The notes: generated by a model not told the origin, from the letters alone. A DNA stretch of 64,000 nucleotides from Oryzicola mucosus (GCF_014534685.1 NZ_JACVVX010000001.1:884501-948500); one strand, 5' to 3'; positions 9,891 to 18,766 are shown, numbered from the stretch's first letter. Program-made: numbers and translations.

Positions 9891-11114
9891 ATGATGATTT
9901 CCGCACTGAAACTCAATTGTGCGACCGTGGCGCTTGCCGTGGCCGCGACCGTCCTGCCTGCGCAGGCGCAAGTGTCGGACGACGTGATCCGCATCGGCGT
10001 CATGAACGACCAGTCCGGCGTCTATTCCGATAATTGCGGCGCCGGCTCGGTCACCGCCGTCAAGCTCGCGGTCGAAGATGCCGGTGGCGAGATCAACGAC
10101 AAGAAGATCGAGGTCGTGGTCGCGGACGATCAGAACAAGCCCGATATCGGCACCGCCAAGGCGCAGAAATGGGTCGAGGACGAAGGCGTCGACGCCATCG
10201 TCGGCTGCTCGGCTTCCTCGATTGCCCTGGCGATCCAGGACATCATGGCATCGCACAAGAAGCCCTATCTCATCGCAGGCACCGCGACGTCGGATCTGAC
10301 CAATGCGAAATGCTCTCCAATGGGCACGAACTGGGCTTACGACACCTACACCTTGCCCAAGGGCACGGTGACGTCGTTGCTCGGCCAGGGGCTGGACACC
10401 TGGTATTTCATCACTGTCGACTACACCTTCGGCAAGAAATGGCAGGAAGACGCCACGCGCTTCATCGAGGCCGGCGGCGGCAAGGTGCTCGGCTCGTCGC
10501 TTCACCCGCTGAACGGCAATGATTTCTCCTCGCAGCTTCTGCAGGCGCAGGCCAGCGGCGCCAAGGCAATTGGCATCGCCAATTCCGGTGCCGACATGGC
10601 AAACGTCATCAAGCAGGCGCGCGAGTTCGGCATTGTCGATGCGGGCCAGCAACTGGCGCCTTTGGGCCTGCAGATCAACCAGGTGCATGGCATCGGCCTC
10701 GACGCTACGCAGGGCATGATCTTGACCAGCACTGTCTATTGGGACCAGAGCGACGGCACCCGTGCGTTGGCCAAGCGTTATGGTGAGGCTTTCAACGGCC
10801 GTGTGCCGAACGAATCGCAATTGTCCTCCTATTCGGCGGTCAATCACTACCTCAAGGCAGTGGCAGCGGCCGGCACCGACGAGGGCGACGCCGTCATGGC
10901 AAAGATGCGTGAAATCCCGGTCAACGACATGATGCTGAAGGATGTGCCGATCCGCGAGGACGGTGTCGTCATGCGGCCGATGAAGACGGTCAAGGTCAAG
11001 GCGCCCGGCGACTCCAAGTATCCGTGGGATTATTACGAGGTCATCGGCGAAGTTCCCGCCGAACAGGCCTGGCGTCCGCTTTCCGAAAGCGTTTGCCCGC
11101 TCGTGAAGAAGTAG
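9891..11114 (+). CDS. LivK-like ABC transporter substrate-binding protein (407 aa)
   Basis: Periplasmic type I binding protein of the branched-chain amino acid/aromatic acid class. A Sec signal peptide covers about residues 1-27 (hydrophobic core VALAVAATVLPAQA, cleavage near AQA-QVS). The mature protein begins with DDVIRIGVMNDQSGVYSDN and has KIEVVVADDQNKPDIG, the usual Peripla_BP_6 pattern. AGGAGGAG precedes the ATG. No LivH, LivM, LivG or LivF permease or ATPase genes follow, so it must use a transporter encoded elsewhere or serve sensing. Homologues of this kind often bind aromatic or cyclic acids in catabolic clusters. A stable hairpin follows the stop. Confidence 0.92.
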   Translation: MMISALKLNCATVALAVAATVLPAQAQVSDDVIRIGVMNDQSGVYSDNCGAGSVTAVKLAVEDAGGEINDKKIEVVVADDQNKPDIGTAKAQKWVEDEGVDAIVGCSASSIALAIQDIMASHKKPYLIAGTATSDLTNAKCSPMGTNWAYDTYTLPKGTVTSLLGQGLDTWYFITVDYTFGKKWQEDATRFIEAGGGKVLGSSLHPLNGNDFSSQLLQAQASGAKAIGIANSGADMANVIKQAREFGIVDAGQQLAPLGLQINQVHGIGLDATQGMILTSTVYWDQSDGTRALAKRYGEAFNGRVPNESQLSSYSAVNHYLKAVAAAGTDEGDAVMAKMREIPVNDMMLKDVPIREDGVVMRPMKTVKVKAPGDSKYPWDYYEVIGEVPAEQAWRPLSESVCPLVKK

Positions 11115-11123
11115 GCTCTGACA

Positions 11124-11150
11124 GAGGACCGGCCTATCGGGTCGGTCCTC
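11124..11150 (+). terminator. Hairpin after the binding-protein gene
   Basis: GAGGACCG pairs with CGGTCCTC across an 11-base loop that can itself pair partly. It starts about ten bases after the binding-protein stop and precedes the SMP-30 gene. With no T run it may be a partial terminator or an mRNA-stabilising stem. Confidence 0.5.
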
Positions 11151-11167
11151 CCGGCGCGGGACATGAC

Positions 11168-12070
11168 ATGGAAAATCGGCAGATGGTTTTATCGGCAACC
11201 CGAATCTCCAAGACGTCCGACATGCTTGGAGAAAGCCCGGTCTGGGACGCCGACAGCCAGAAGCTCTTCTGGGTGGACAGCTTCCAGAAGCTCATTCGCA
11301 GCTATGAACCGTCCACCGGCGCGTTCCGCGATCTGCCGATGCCGTCCATGGTCGGATCTGTCGGACTGGCAACAGGCGGCAAACTCGTCGCAGGCCTCGC
11401 CGACGGGATCTATCTCGTCGACATCGAAAGCGGCGCGGTCGAGCCGATCTTCAAGCTCGATCCGCCCGATCCTCGGGTGCGCTTCAACGACGGTAAGGTC
11501 GACCGGCAGGGCCGCTTCGTCTGCGGTACTATGGGCGTTCACGCCGAAGCGTTGGGCGAATTGTATCGCATCAATAGCCGGGGCGACGCACAACTCCTGG
11601 CCAACGGCATCCGCATCGCAAACTCGCTCTGCTTCAGTCCCGGCGGCGATACGATGTATTTCGCCGACAGCCTCGATCGTCGCGTGCGGGCCTATCACTA
11701 TTCCGAGGGCGACGATCCGCTCGACGATCCGCGCATCCATGTCGACACCAAGCCGTTCGATTCCGGCCCGGACGGCGCCACGATCGACAGCGAGGGGTTC
11801 ATCTGGGTCGCGCTCGTCCAAGTCGGCAAGATCGCGCGCTTCGATCATGACGGCCTGATCGAGCGAACCATCGAAGCGCCGACAGACATGCCCTCCTGCG
11901 TTGCTTTCGGTGGACCCGACATGTCGACGCTGTTCGTCACGACGATCAAGGATTCCGGTTCGGGCCGCGCCATTTCGCGCCACCCCGCCGGCGGGCATCT
12001 CTTTGCCATCGAGGGGCTGGGGGTGAAAGGCATTCCCGAGCCGCGCTTCAGCTATCAACCAGGGAATTAG
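11168..12070 (+). CDS. SMP-30/gluconolactonase family lactone hydrolase (300 aa)
   Basis: Six-bladed beta-propeller metallohydrolase predicted to open a lactone ring in the cytoplasm. The four expected metal ligands are visible: Glu in LGESPVWD (about 22), Asn in RFNDGKVDRQGRF (about 107), Asn in RIANSLCFSPGG (about 155) and Asp in PDGATIDSEG (about 203). These support an active enzyme. The start could be the ATG at 11168 or 11183; neither has a strong binding site. It lies between an orphan binding protein and an ADP-forming acyl-CoA synthetase, five bases from the latter. With a luciferase-like monooxygenase in the same block, hydrolysis of a lactone made by oxygen insertion is an attractive role. 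Confidence 0.92.
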   Translation: MENRQMVLSATRISKTSDMLGESPVWDADSQKLFWVDSFQKLIRSYEPSTGAFRDLPMPSMVGSVGLATGGKLVAGLADGIYLVDIESGAVEPIFKLDPPDPRVRFNDGKVDRQGRFVCGTMGVHAEALGELYRINSRGDAQLLANGIRIANSLCFSPGGDTMYFADSLDRRVRAYHYSEGDDPLDDPRIHVDTKPFDSGPDGATIDSEGFIWVALVQVGKIARFDHDGLIERTIEAPTDMPSCVAFGGPDMSTLFVTTIKDSGSGRAISRHPAGGHLFAIEGLGVKGIPEPRFSYQPGN

Positions 12071-12074
12071 GTCA

Positions 12075-14177
12075 GTGTCGGAAACGCTTTCAACCCTTCT
12101 CGCGCCGCGCTCGGTGGCGATCGTGGGTGCGTCGGACAATGTGGCTCGGATTGGCGGTCGCCCGCTGCGCTATATGCGCGAAGCCGGCTTTGCCGGGCGC
12201 ATCATGCCGGTCAATCCAAACCGCGAAACGGTGCAGGGCATTCCCGCCTTCGGATCAATTTCCGCACTGCCCGAAACGCCCGACGTCGCCTTGCTGGCGG
12301 TGCCGGCGGACGCCACGGTCAAGGCCGTGGAGGACTGCGCGGCACTTGGCGTGCGCAACGCGATCATCTTCTCGGCGGGTTTTGCCGAGACGGATGCGGA
12401 AGGCCTCCGCATCCAGAACCGGATAACCGGCATCGCGCGTGAAAGCGGCATGCGGGTTCTCGGACCGAACTGCCTCGGCGTGTTCAACCCGTCGACGCAT
12501 TTCTACGGCACGTTTTCGGTCGTGCTCGACAACGCGTTCATACAGCCCGGCCCTGTCGGTATCGTTTCGCAGAGTGGCGCTTACGGGTCGCACATCGCCC
12601 ATCTCGCGCGCAGCCGCGGGCTTGGCGTCAGCCAGTGGGTCACCACTGGAAACGAATGCGACCTCGATCTGGCCGAAGTCCTGCATTGGATGGTCGATCA
12701 GCCCGACACCAAAGTGATCATGGCCTATGCCGAGAGTATTCGGAACCATGAGCATTTTTTCGCGGCGCTCGATCATGCGCGCAATCGCGAGAAAGCCATC
12801 GTTTTCATGAAGACCGGCCGGTCTGACGTGGGAGCGGAGGCAGCCGCCTCCCATACAGCCGCCCTCGCGGGTTCCGACGCCGTTTTCGACGCGGTGCTCC
12901 GGCAGTATGGCGTGTTTCGCGCCGCGACCACCGCCGAGCAGCTCGACGTCGCCTATGCCTGCGCGCCAGGTATCTTTCCGAAAGGCAACAAGATCGGCAT
13001 CTTCACCATGTCGGGCGGCTTCGGCATCCAGATGGCGGACGACGCTGTTGCGGCCGGGCTCGACGTCGCCACCATGCCCGAGCCCGTCCAAGTGGAACTC
13101 AAGGCACTGCTGCCTTATGCTTCGCCGCGCAATCCGGTCGATGCTACGGCTCAGGCGGTGACCGACCTGCCGCTGATGACGCGCTATATCCGCGCCATTC
13201 TCGACAAGGGCGGATACGATCTTTTCGTCGGCATTTTCGGCACCGGTCCGGCCAGCGCGACCTTTGCCGAGCCGCTGCGCAAGGCGCTGCTCGAGGCCGC
13301 CGAGGGGCATGAAGACAAGATCCGCGCGCTCACCATGTCGGCCGACCCCGATGTGTTCCGGCGCTATGAGGCCGACGGCTTCATCGCCCATGAAGACGGC
13401 TCGGCACTGATCAAGGCGCTCGGTGCGCTGGTCGGCTTCCGCAAAAGCTTTGATGCCGCGAAGTCGGCCTCGAAAGTGGATGCCGCGCAGCGCATCGAGA
13501 TTAGGCCGGGCAAGCACAGCGAACGCAGCGCCAAGGATATTCTGAGCCAGGCCGGCATTGCCTTTCCCCGGGAAGAGTTGGCTGCGCCCGGCAGCGATGT
13601 GGGGGCCATTGCGGAAAGGATCGGCTTCCCTGTCGTCCTCAAGATCGCGTCGCCCGACATCGCTCACAAAACCGAGGTGGGCGGCGTCAAGATCAACATC
13701 CGCTCTGCCGACGAGGCCCGCTCAGCCGCCGCCGACATATTGGCACGGGCGGCGGAAACCTGTCCGGGCGCCGATATCGAAGGCATCATCGTCGCGCCAA
13801 TGATCTCCGGCGGCGTGGAGACGATTGCCGGCGTGGTCAACGATCCCGTGCTCGGGCCGGTGGTGATGTTCGGGCTCGGCGGCGTCTTCGTCGAAGTTCT
13901 TAAGGATGTCACCTTCCGTGCCGCGCCCTTCAGCGTCGACGAGGCCCATCGCATGATCCGCGACATCCGCAGCTATGCCATTCTCGAAGGCGTTCGCGGC
14001 GAGCCGCCGGCGGATGTCGATGCGTTGGCTGAACTGCTGTCCAACCTGTCGCGTTTCGCCGCTGCCCATGCCGATGTGATCGAGAGCATCGACCTCAACC
14101 CGGTGCGGGTTCTGCCCAAGGGGCAGGGCGTGGCGCCTCTCGACGCTCTTCTGGTGCTGAAGGAGCCGCGGCCATGA
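12075..14177 (+). CDS. ADP-forming acyl-CoA synthetase, fused alpha-beta form (700 aa)
   Basis: NDP-forming acyl-CoA synthetase that makes a CoA thioester from an acid through a phosphohistidine. Domains in order: CoA-binding Rossmann domain (about 7-130, [19 protein letters not shown]), two succinyl-CoA-ligase-like domains (about 150-450) and an ATP-grasp domain (about 480-695, [20 protein letters not shown]). The phosphorylated histidine is in [10 protein letters not shown] near residue 258. The start is GTG at 12075, with AGGGAATTAGG just upstream. It overlaps the next gene by four bases (ATGA). Members activate acetate, ferulate and many other acids; the neighbours suggest a ring-opened product. 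Confidence 0.93.
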   Translation: MSETLSTLLAPRSVAIVGASDNVARIGGRPLRYMREAGFAGRIMPVNPNRETVQGIPAFGSISALPETPDVALLAVPADATVKAVEDCAALGVRNAIIFSAGFAETDAEGLRIQNRITGIARESGMRVLGPNCLGVFNPSTHFYGTFSVVLDNAFIQPGPVGIVSQSGAYGSHIAHLARSRGLGVSQWVTTGNECDLDLAEVLHWMVDQPDTKVIMAYAESIRNHEHFFAALDHARNREKAIVFMKTGRSDVGAEAAASHTAALAGSDAVFDAVLRQYGVFRAATTAEQLDVAYACAPGIFPKGNKIGIFTMSGGFGIQMADDAVAAGLDVATMPEPVQVELKALLPYASPRNPVDATAQAVTDLPLMTRYIRAILDKGGYDLFVGIFGTGPASATFAEPLRKALLEAAEGHEDKIRALTMSADPDVFRRYEADGFIAHEDGSALIKALGALVGFRKSFDAAKSASKVDAAQRIEIRPGKHSERSAKDILSQAGIAFPREELAAPGSDVGAIAERIGFPVVLKIASPDIAHKTEVGGVKINIRSADEARSAAADILARAAETCPGADIEGIIVAPMISGGVETIAGVVNDPVLGPVVMFGLGGVFVEVLKDVTFRAAPFSVDEAHRMIRDIRSYAILEGVRGEPPADVDALAELLSNLSRFAAAHADVIESIDLNPVRVLPKGQGVAPLDALLVLKEPRP

Positions 14178-14713
14178 CGATATCTGTTGAGGCGATGCTG
14201 ACCGAACTGATGGATCGCGAGGCCATCCGCGACTGTCTCTATCGCTATTGCCGCGGCATCGACCGCGCCGATGAAGCCAACCTGCGCTCGTCCTACTGGC
14301 CCGACGCGCATGACCAGCATGGCGCCTACTCCGGGCCTGCGAGCGGTTTCATCGATCTGGCGCTCAAGGTCTTCAAGACCGCCCCGCGCATGGTCCACCA
14401 GGTCAGCAACATTCTGATCGAGTTCACCGGACCAGGGCAGGCAGCGGTCGAAAGCTACTTCCACGCGCTGCAGCGCGGTCCCGGAGCCAGCGGCGCCGTC
14501 GAGCAGGTCATGCTGGCCGGGCGCTATTGCGATGTCTTCGAAAAGCGCTCGGGCGAATGGCGCGTGCTCAAGCGGGTTGTCGTGTATGACTGGGTCGAAG
14601 GCCAGGCGCTGCCCGAACGCGGCGAAGAGGAACGCTTCGCCGCGCGCAAGCCCATCGGTGCGGCCTATCCAGACGACCCCATCTACGCCATTGCGGGGCA
14701 GCGAAAAGCTTGA
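14174..14713 (+). CDS. SnoaL-like (NTF2-fold) protein (179 aa)
   Basis: Small cone-shaped alpha+beta barrel protein of the SnoaL_4 type. The N terminus [22 protein letters not shown] and the internal [21 protein letters not shown] are characteristic. Members act as dehydratases, isomerases or hydroxylase subunits, or have no assigned reaction; the length is slightly longer than the usual 130-150 residues. It is translationally coupled to the acyl-CoA synthetase by an ATGA overlap. A role in dehydration or isomerisation of a pathway intermediate is inference from its place in the block. Confidence 0.85.
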   Translation: MTISVEAMLTELMDREAIRDCLYRYCRGIDRADEANLRSSYWPDAHDQHGAYSGPASGFIDLALKVFKTAPRMVHQVSNILIEFTGPGQAAVESYFHALQRGPGASGAVEQVMLAGRYCDVFEKRSGEWRVLKRVVVYDWVEGQALPERGEEERFAARKPIGAAYPDDPIYAIAGQRKA

Positions 14714-14736
14714 AACGAAATCCGGAAGAAAGCTTC

Positions 14737-14750
14737 TTCACAAAGATGAA
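14737..14750. promoter_or_regulatory. TTCA-N6-TGAA element, candidate IclR operator (site 3)
   Basis: TTCACAAAGATGAA lies in the 167-bp gap upstream of the flavin reductase gene. It matches the frame of the sites at 4944, 8906 and 17334. The gap is unusually AT-rich for the region, which suits a promoter. Confidence 0.5.
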
Positions 14751-14880
14751 TTTCAAAAGCAATGGCAAGTCATCATTGATTTGAATTGCCGCGAGTGCGA
14801 TTTTAGATTTGGCATCTGACAGTTTTTTGAAGAAAATTAGGTGTCCGAAACATGAATAACGGTTTTGGAGGCATTGAGAA

Positions 14881-15399
14881 TTGTCACGCCTGAAGAAAAA
14901 AGCGCCGGAAGAGCTTGTCTCGGTCGATTTGTACAAGTCAGCAATGCGCCAGGTAGCGTCGCCGGTCGCGGTGATCACGACTTTCGACGGTGGCGAAAAG
15001 GCTGGCTTGACGGCGACGGCGGTCTGCTCGGCGACCACGGAGCCGCCGACCATTCTGGTCTGCGTCAATCGTTCGGCGAGCGCGGAGCCGATGATTGCAG
15101 CGAGCGGCCGTTTGGCAGTCAATTTTCTCACTGACGATCAGCATGAAGTGGCCCGCCTGTTCTCCACCTCGAAACTGTCTTCGGAAAAGCGTTTCGCGGT
15201 GGGCGACTGGACCACGCTTTCGACTGGCGCGCCCGTGCTGAAGAACACGATTGCGAGCTTCGACTGCACGGTGGAATCGGTGGTGCCCTGCGGTACGCAC
15301 AACATCTATGTCAGCCGTGTCGAAGCCGTATCTTCCGATGATGGTGCACCGCTGCTGTATCGCGACGGCTATTTCCGCCGCCTTGGCGCGAATTTCTGA
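14881..15399 (+). CDS. Flavin reductase family protein (172 aa)
   Basis: FMN-binding split-barrel NAD(P)H:flavin oxidoreductase, the class that supplies reduced flavin to two-component monooxygenases. Visible features are YKSAMRQVASPVAVITTFDGG, GLTATAVCSATTEPPTILVCVNRSAS and the C-terminal PLLYRDGYFRRL. The start is TTG at 14881, supported by GGAGG nine bases upstream. A luciferase-like monooxygenase is encoded 2.2 kb downstream in the same direction, so the two probably form a reductase/oxygenase pair. The tandem SDR gene follows after eight bases. Confidence 0.92.
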   Translation: MSRLKKKAPEELVSVDLYKSAMRQVASPVAVITTFDGGEKAGLTATAVCSATTEPPTILVCVNRSASAEPMIAASGRLAVNFLTDDQHEVARLFSTSKLSSEKRFAVGDWTTLSTGAPVLKNTIASFDCTVESVVPCGTHNIYVSRVEAVSSDDGAPLLYRDGYFRRLGANF

Positions 15400-15407
15400 G
15401 GCGCGCG

Positions 15408-17021
15408 ATGTCGGAGAACAATGAGCAAATGCAGCCCGTCGCCCTGATTACCGGTGCAGCGGGCGGTATCGGCCGCGCCTTGCTGGCAGAGTTCGCCGAC
15501 CGGGGCTACAGGCTGGTCGCCGTCGACATCGCCGATGGTGCGTTGGCCGGCGAGTTGCAGACCTATGGCGACGGTCACCTCTTCAAGGCATGCGACCTGG
15601 GCTCCGAAGCCGATATCATGGCGCTGTATGAATGGCTCGACGCCGCTGTCGGACGCCTCGATGTGCTGGTCAACAACGCAGCGCTCGGCCCGACCATGGC
15701 ATCGACCAAGGCAACTTCCGCTGCCGATTTCCGCAAGGCGCTGCAGGTCAACCTGATCGGACCGTTCGCCATGGCGCGGGAGGCCGCGCGCCGCATGCGG
15801 CCAGGCGGCGTCATCGTCAACACCGCCTCCATGGCGGGGGTGCTGGGCAATCCGCGCCGCAATGCCTATGCGGCCTCCAAGGCCGGCCTGATCTCGATGA
15901 CCAAGTCGCTGGCTTGCGAATGGGCCAGCCGTGGCATTCGTGTCAATGCGATTGCGCCGGGCTATGTGCGCACACCGATGGTCGCCGAGCTGGAGCGCAG
16001 CGGCAAGGCCGACCTCGCGCTGGTGCGCCGCCGCATTCCGATTGGCCGGATGGGCCGGCCGGATGAGATGGCTTCGGTGATCGGCTTCCTCGCATCGCCC
16101 GAAGCGCGCTACGTCACCGGATCGGTCGTCTCCGTCGATGGCGGCTGGGCGTCGTTCAACCAGCCCGGTTTCGCGCATCCACCCGTCGAGGGCACGCCGG
16201 CTGAGGAACTCGACCGGCCCGCGCCGAATGCGCGTTCGCGCATTGTCGTGGTGGTCGGCGGCGGCCGCGGTATCGGCGAAGCCATTGCAAGGCGATTCGG
16301 AGAAGCGGGCGACACGGTCATCGTCGCCGACAAGGATGGTGCGACTGCAAAGGCAGTTGCCGCATCGTTGGGCGAGGGGCATCTGGGGCTCGCGCTCGAC
16401 GTCACGGTCGATGCCGAGGTGGAAGCCGCCTTTGCCGAGATCGGCCGGCGATTCGGCGGCGTCGACGTCCTGGTCAACGACGCAGCGATTGCCGACGATT
16501 TCAAGCCGGCTTTCGACCAGACCGGCGCCGATCTCGAGCGGACGCTGAGCGTCAATGTGACGGGCGCGTTCCTGTGCGCCCGCGAGGCGCTGAAGGTGAT
16601 GGACGGGCGAAAGGGCGTCATCGTCAATCTCGGCTCGATCAACACTTTCCTGCCGTTTGCTCCGCGCCATGCCTATGGCGCGTCGAAGGCCGCCATCGAC
16701 ATCCTGACGCGCTGCATGGCGGCAGAACTCGGACCCGAGGGCCACCGTACGGTGACGATTGCCCCCGGCTATATCCGAACGCCCGGCGTCGCAGCCCTGG
16801 AAGCGTCCGGCCGAATCGATGTCAACGCGCTCCGCCGCCGGATTCCCATGGCCGATCTCGGCACGCCTGAAGATATCGCCCATGCCGTGCATTTCGTGGC
16901 GTCGGAGGCCGCGTCCTACATCAACGGCTCGATTGTCTATGTCGATGGCGGCTGGACTTCTTTCGGCAATGCCGGTCACGCCAGCGCTCCCGATACGCAA
17001 GCTAAGGAGGAGCCCGCATGA
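15408..17021 (+). CDS. Tandem fusion of two short-chain dehydrogenases (537 aa)
   Basis: Two complete classical SDR domains in one chain, about twice the usual 250 residues. Domain 1 (about 8-255) has TGAAGGIG at 15-22, NNAALG and YAASK with Tyr near 154, ending in VTGSVVSVDGGW. A linker of about 25 residues follows. Domain 2 (about 278-525) has VGGGRGIG near 282-289, with Val where Thr is usual, and YGASK with Tyr near 423, ending in INGSIVYVDGGW. Both active sites look intact. The domains resemble each other along their length, as after an internal duplication, yet differ in many residues. It overlaps the next small gene by four bases. Two successive oxidations or a fused dimer are both possible. 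Confidence 0.92.
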   Translation: MSENNEQMQPVALITGAAGGIGRALLAEFADRGYRLVAVDIADGALAGELQTYGDGHLFKACDLGSEADIMALYEWLDAAVGRLDVLVNNAALGPTMASTKATSAADFRKALQVNLIGPFAMAREAARRMRPGGVIVNTASMAGVLGNPRRNAYAASKAGLISMTKSLACEWASRGIRVNAIAPGYVRTPMVAELERSGKADLALVRRRIPIGRMGRPDEMASVIGFLASPEARYVTGSVVSVDGGWASFNQPGFAHPPVEGTPAEELDRPAPNARSRIVVVVGGGRGIGEAIARRFGEAGDTVIVADKDGATAKAVAASLGEGHLGLALDVTVDAEVEAAFAEIGRRFGGVDVLVNDAAIADDFKPAFDQTGADLERTLSVNVTGAFLCAREALKVMDGRKGVIVNLGSINTFLPFAPRHAYGASKAAIDILTRCMAAELGPEGHRTVTIAPGYIRTPGVAALEASGRIDVNALRRRIPMADLGTPEDIAHAVHFVASEAASYINGSIVYVDGGWTSFGNAGHASAPDTQAKEEPA

Positions 17022-17311
17022 TCGTTCACTATGACCCGCAAGTCGGCCTGACGCTGCTTGAGCCCGACGATTTTCGCAACTTCAAGGTCCAACTCGCCCA
17101 AGGCGCCACGCAACAGCCCGAGGTTGACGGCCTGCGTTTCGTCGATGACGGCAACGCTCTCGTTGGCATCGACGCCGTCCCGTCATTGCCGGGCGCGCCA
17201 AGTACCGAGGCCTGGCGCGAAGGCTATGCAAAGATGCTTGCGGCGGCAGCGAAATATGGCTGGATCGACGATGAGGCGAATGCCATCAAGGCGCATGTCG
17301 AGCGCAACTGA
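17018..17311 (+). CDS. Unrecognised 97-aa protein in the monooxygenase block
   Basis: I do not recognise a family. The protein is acidic and soluble with no signal peptide or membrane segment. It begins MIVHYDPQVGLTLLEPDDF and has a predicted helical C terminus (TEAWREGYAKMLAAAAKYGW). The ATG lies within the stop codon of the tandem SDR gene (ATGA), with AAGGAGG upstream, so it is very probably translated and coupled. Its place between the SDR fusion and the luciferase-like monooxygenase suggests an accessory or small subunit of that chemistry. That is inference only. Confidence 0.75.
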   Translation: MIVHYDPQVGLTLLEPDDFRNFKVQLAQGATQQPEVDGLRFVDDGNALVGIDAVPSLPGAPSTEAWREGYAKMLAAAAKYGWIDDEANAIKAHVERN

Positions 17312-17333
17312 CAACGCCGCAACCGCCGCTTTC

Positions 17334-17350
17334 TTCATGAATATGAATGT
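17334..17350. promoter_or_regulatory. TTCA-N6-TGAATGT element, candidate IclR operator (site 4)
   Basis: TTCATGAATATGAATGT, with five-base palindromic arms TTCAT/ATGAA, lies in the gap before the luciferase-like monooxygenase. It shares TTCA-N6-TGAATGT with the site in front of iclR at 8906. Confidence 0.55.
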
Positions 17351-17367
17351 GCGCGGCCGGTATATGT

Positions 17368-17399
17368 AAGACTTGATCGTATGGTCGATCGGTAGTCTT
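17368..17399. repeat. Long imperfect inverted repeat before the monooxygenase gene
   Basis: AAGACT and AGTCTT outer arms enclose GATCG and CGATC inner arms around a six-base centre. It sits 18 bases after the IclR-like element and 180 bases before the monooxygenase start. It could be an operator or a transcript hairpin; no T run follows, so a terminator is less likely. Confidence 0.5.
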
Positions 17400-17581
17400 G
17401 TTCATGCAGAGAACGTGTCGCTGGCCGTTCTTCGCAGGAGGTTCGCAAACATCAGCTTCGACGATAGCCGCCGTCCACCGATGACGGAGGGGGAAGCTTT
17501 TCGCCGCAAACGCCGATGTTTCGCGGTCCCTGTCGAAGTCCGACGCGAGTGCCCATAAATCAACCAGGAAGAGACCAGGTC

Positions 17582-18652
17582 ATGGAATTCGGAACATTCA
17601 TTCTCGCCGCGCAACGCGGTTATCATCAATCGTCCGAACAGGTGATCCGCAATTCGATCGAGCAGGCCGTCGCCTCCGAGAAGGCAGGCTTCACCACCGC
17701 CTGGTTTGCCGAGCACCATTTCAACAACTACAGCCTCGTTCCTTCGCCCCTGATGATGGTAGCCCATTGCGCCGGCGTCACCAGGACCATCCGGCTCGGC
17801 ACGGCCGTTTGCGTCTTGCCGCTCTACCACCCGCAGCGGCTGCTGTCGGAAGTCGGCTTCGCCGATATCGTGTCCAACGGCCGTCTCGAACTCGGCGTCG
17901 GCTCGGGCTACCAGCAGTTTGAATTCGAGCGCTTCGGCGTCAATGTCGACGAGGCGCCGGCGATCTTCTCGGAATATCTCGACATCCTGCAGAAGGGTCT
18001 CAAGCAGAAGATTTTCGAGCATGACGGCAAATACGAAAAAATCCTGCCGACTGCGATTTCCGTCCGCGCCGTGCAGCAGCCCACCCCGCCGATCTGGCTC
18101 GCGGCTGGTTCGAGCCGCAGCATGAGCCGCGCCTATCGCGAGGGCAACAATCTGTTCGTGACAGCATTCCATGAGGGGCTCGACACCGTGCGTAAGCTTC
18201 GCGCCACCATCGAGGAGGCCGCCGCAGGCGAGGGCAAGAAGGTGACGGATGCGCGGATCGGGCTGCTGCGCTGCTGCTATGCCAGCGACAGCCAGGCCGA
18301 GATCGACAGCTACCTCGACAATGCGCGCTTCCAGCGGCGCCTGTCGGAGGCCCTGCACCAGCGACGCCAGCAGAGTGCTGACGGCTACCTGCTGCAGGAA
18401 ACGCCGACGCAGGCCGATATGTCCTTCGAGCAGATGCAGAAAAATCTGCCCATCGGCAGCGTGAACTACGTCATCGACCGGCTTTTGGCGGAAATCGAAA
18501 TCCTCAAGCCGGACCAGATCGCGGTTCAGACCCAGCTCGGCGACTTCGACCAGAAGACGATGGTGCGGCAGATCGAACTGTGGGGCGAAAAGATCATCCC
18601 TGCGGTCAACAAGGCGCTGGGCGAAGAGATCGTCTCCGTCGCGGCCCAGTAA
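17582..18652 (+). CDS. Luciferase-like (LLM class) flavin-dependent monooxygenase (356 aa)
   Basis: TIM-barrel monooxygenase that uses reduced FMN and oxygen. Family signatures are MEFGTFILAAQRGYH at the start, TAWFAEHHFNNYSLVPSP, RLGTAVCVLPLYHPQRLLSEVGFAD and GRLELGVGSGYQQFEF. Relatives include luciferase alpha subunits, alkanesulfonate monooxygenases and type II Baeyer-Villiger enzymes such as diketocamphane monooxygenases. The ATG at 17582 has AGGAAGAG eight bases upstream. The flavin reductase at 14881 is the likely electron partner. With an SDR, a lactonase and acyl-CoA genes around it, a Baeyer-Villiger-type reaction is the best inference, but the substrate is unknown. Confidence 0.93.
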   Translation: MEFGTFILAAQRGYHQSSEQVIRNSIEQAVASEKAGFTTAWFAEHHFNNYSLVPSPLMMVAHCAGVTRTIRLGTAVCVLPLYHPQRLLSEVGFADIVSNGRLELGVGSGYQQFEFERFGVNVDEAPAIFSEYLDILQKGLKQKIFEHDGKYEKILPTAISVRAVQQPTPPIWLAAGSSRSMSRAYREGNNLFVTAFHEGLDTVRKLRATIEEAAAGEGKKVTDARIGLLRCCYASDSQAEIDSYLDNARFQRRLSEALHQRRQQSADGYLLQETPTQADMSFEQMQKNLPIGSVNYVIDRLLAEIEILKPDQIAVQTQLGDFDQKTMVRQIELWGEKIIPAVNKALGEEIVSVAAQ

Positions 18653-18766
18653 GCCGCCCCTTTGCAGCCCGGCGATCCAGCAGGGCTGTCTGTATCAGTC
18701 GAATAGTGGCCGGGTCTGATTCCCGCGCGCTCCGTGGGACGTCGGCCAGATAGTTTGTCCGTCGGC

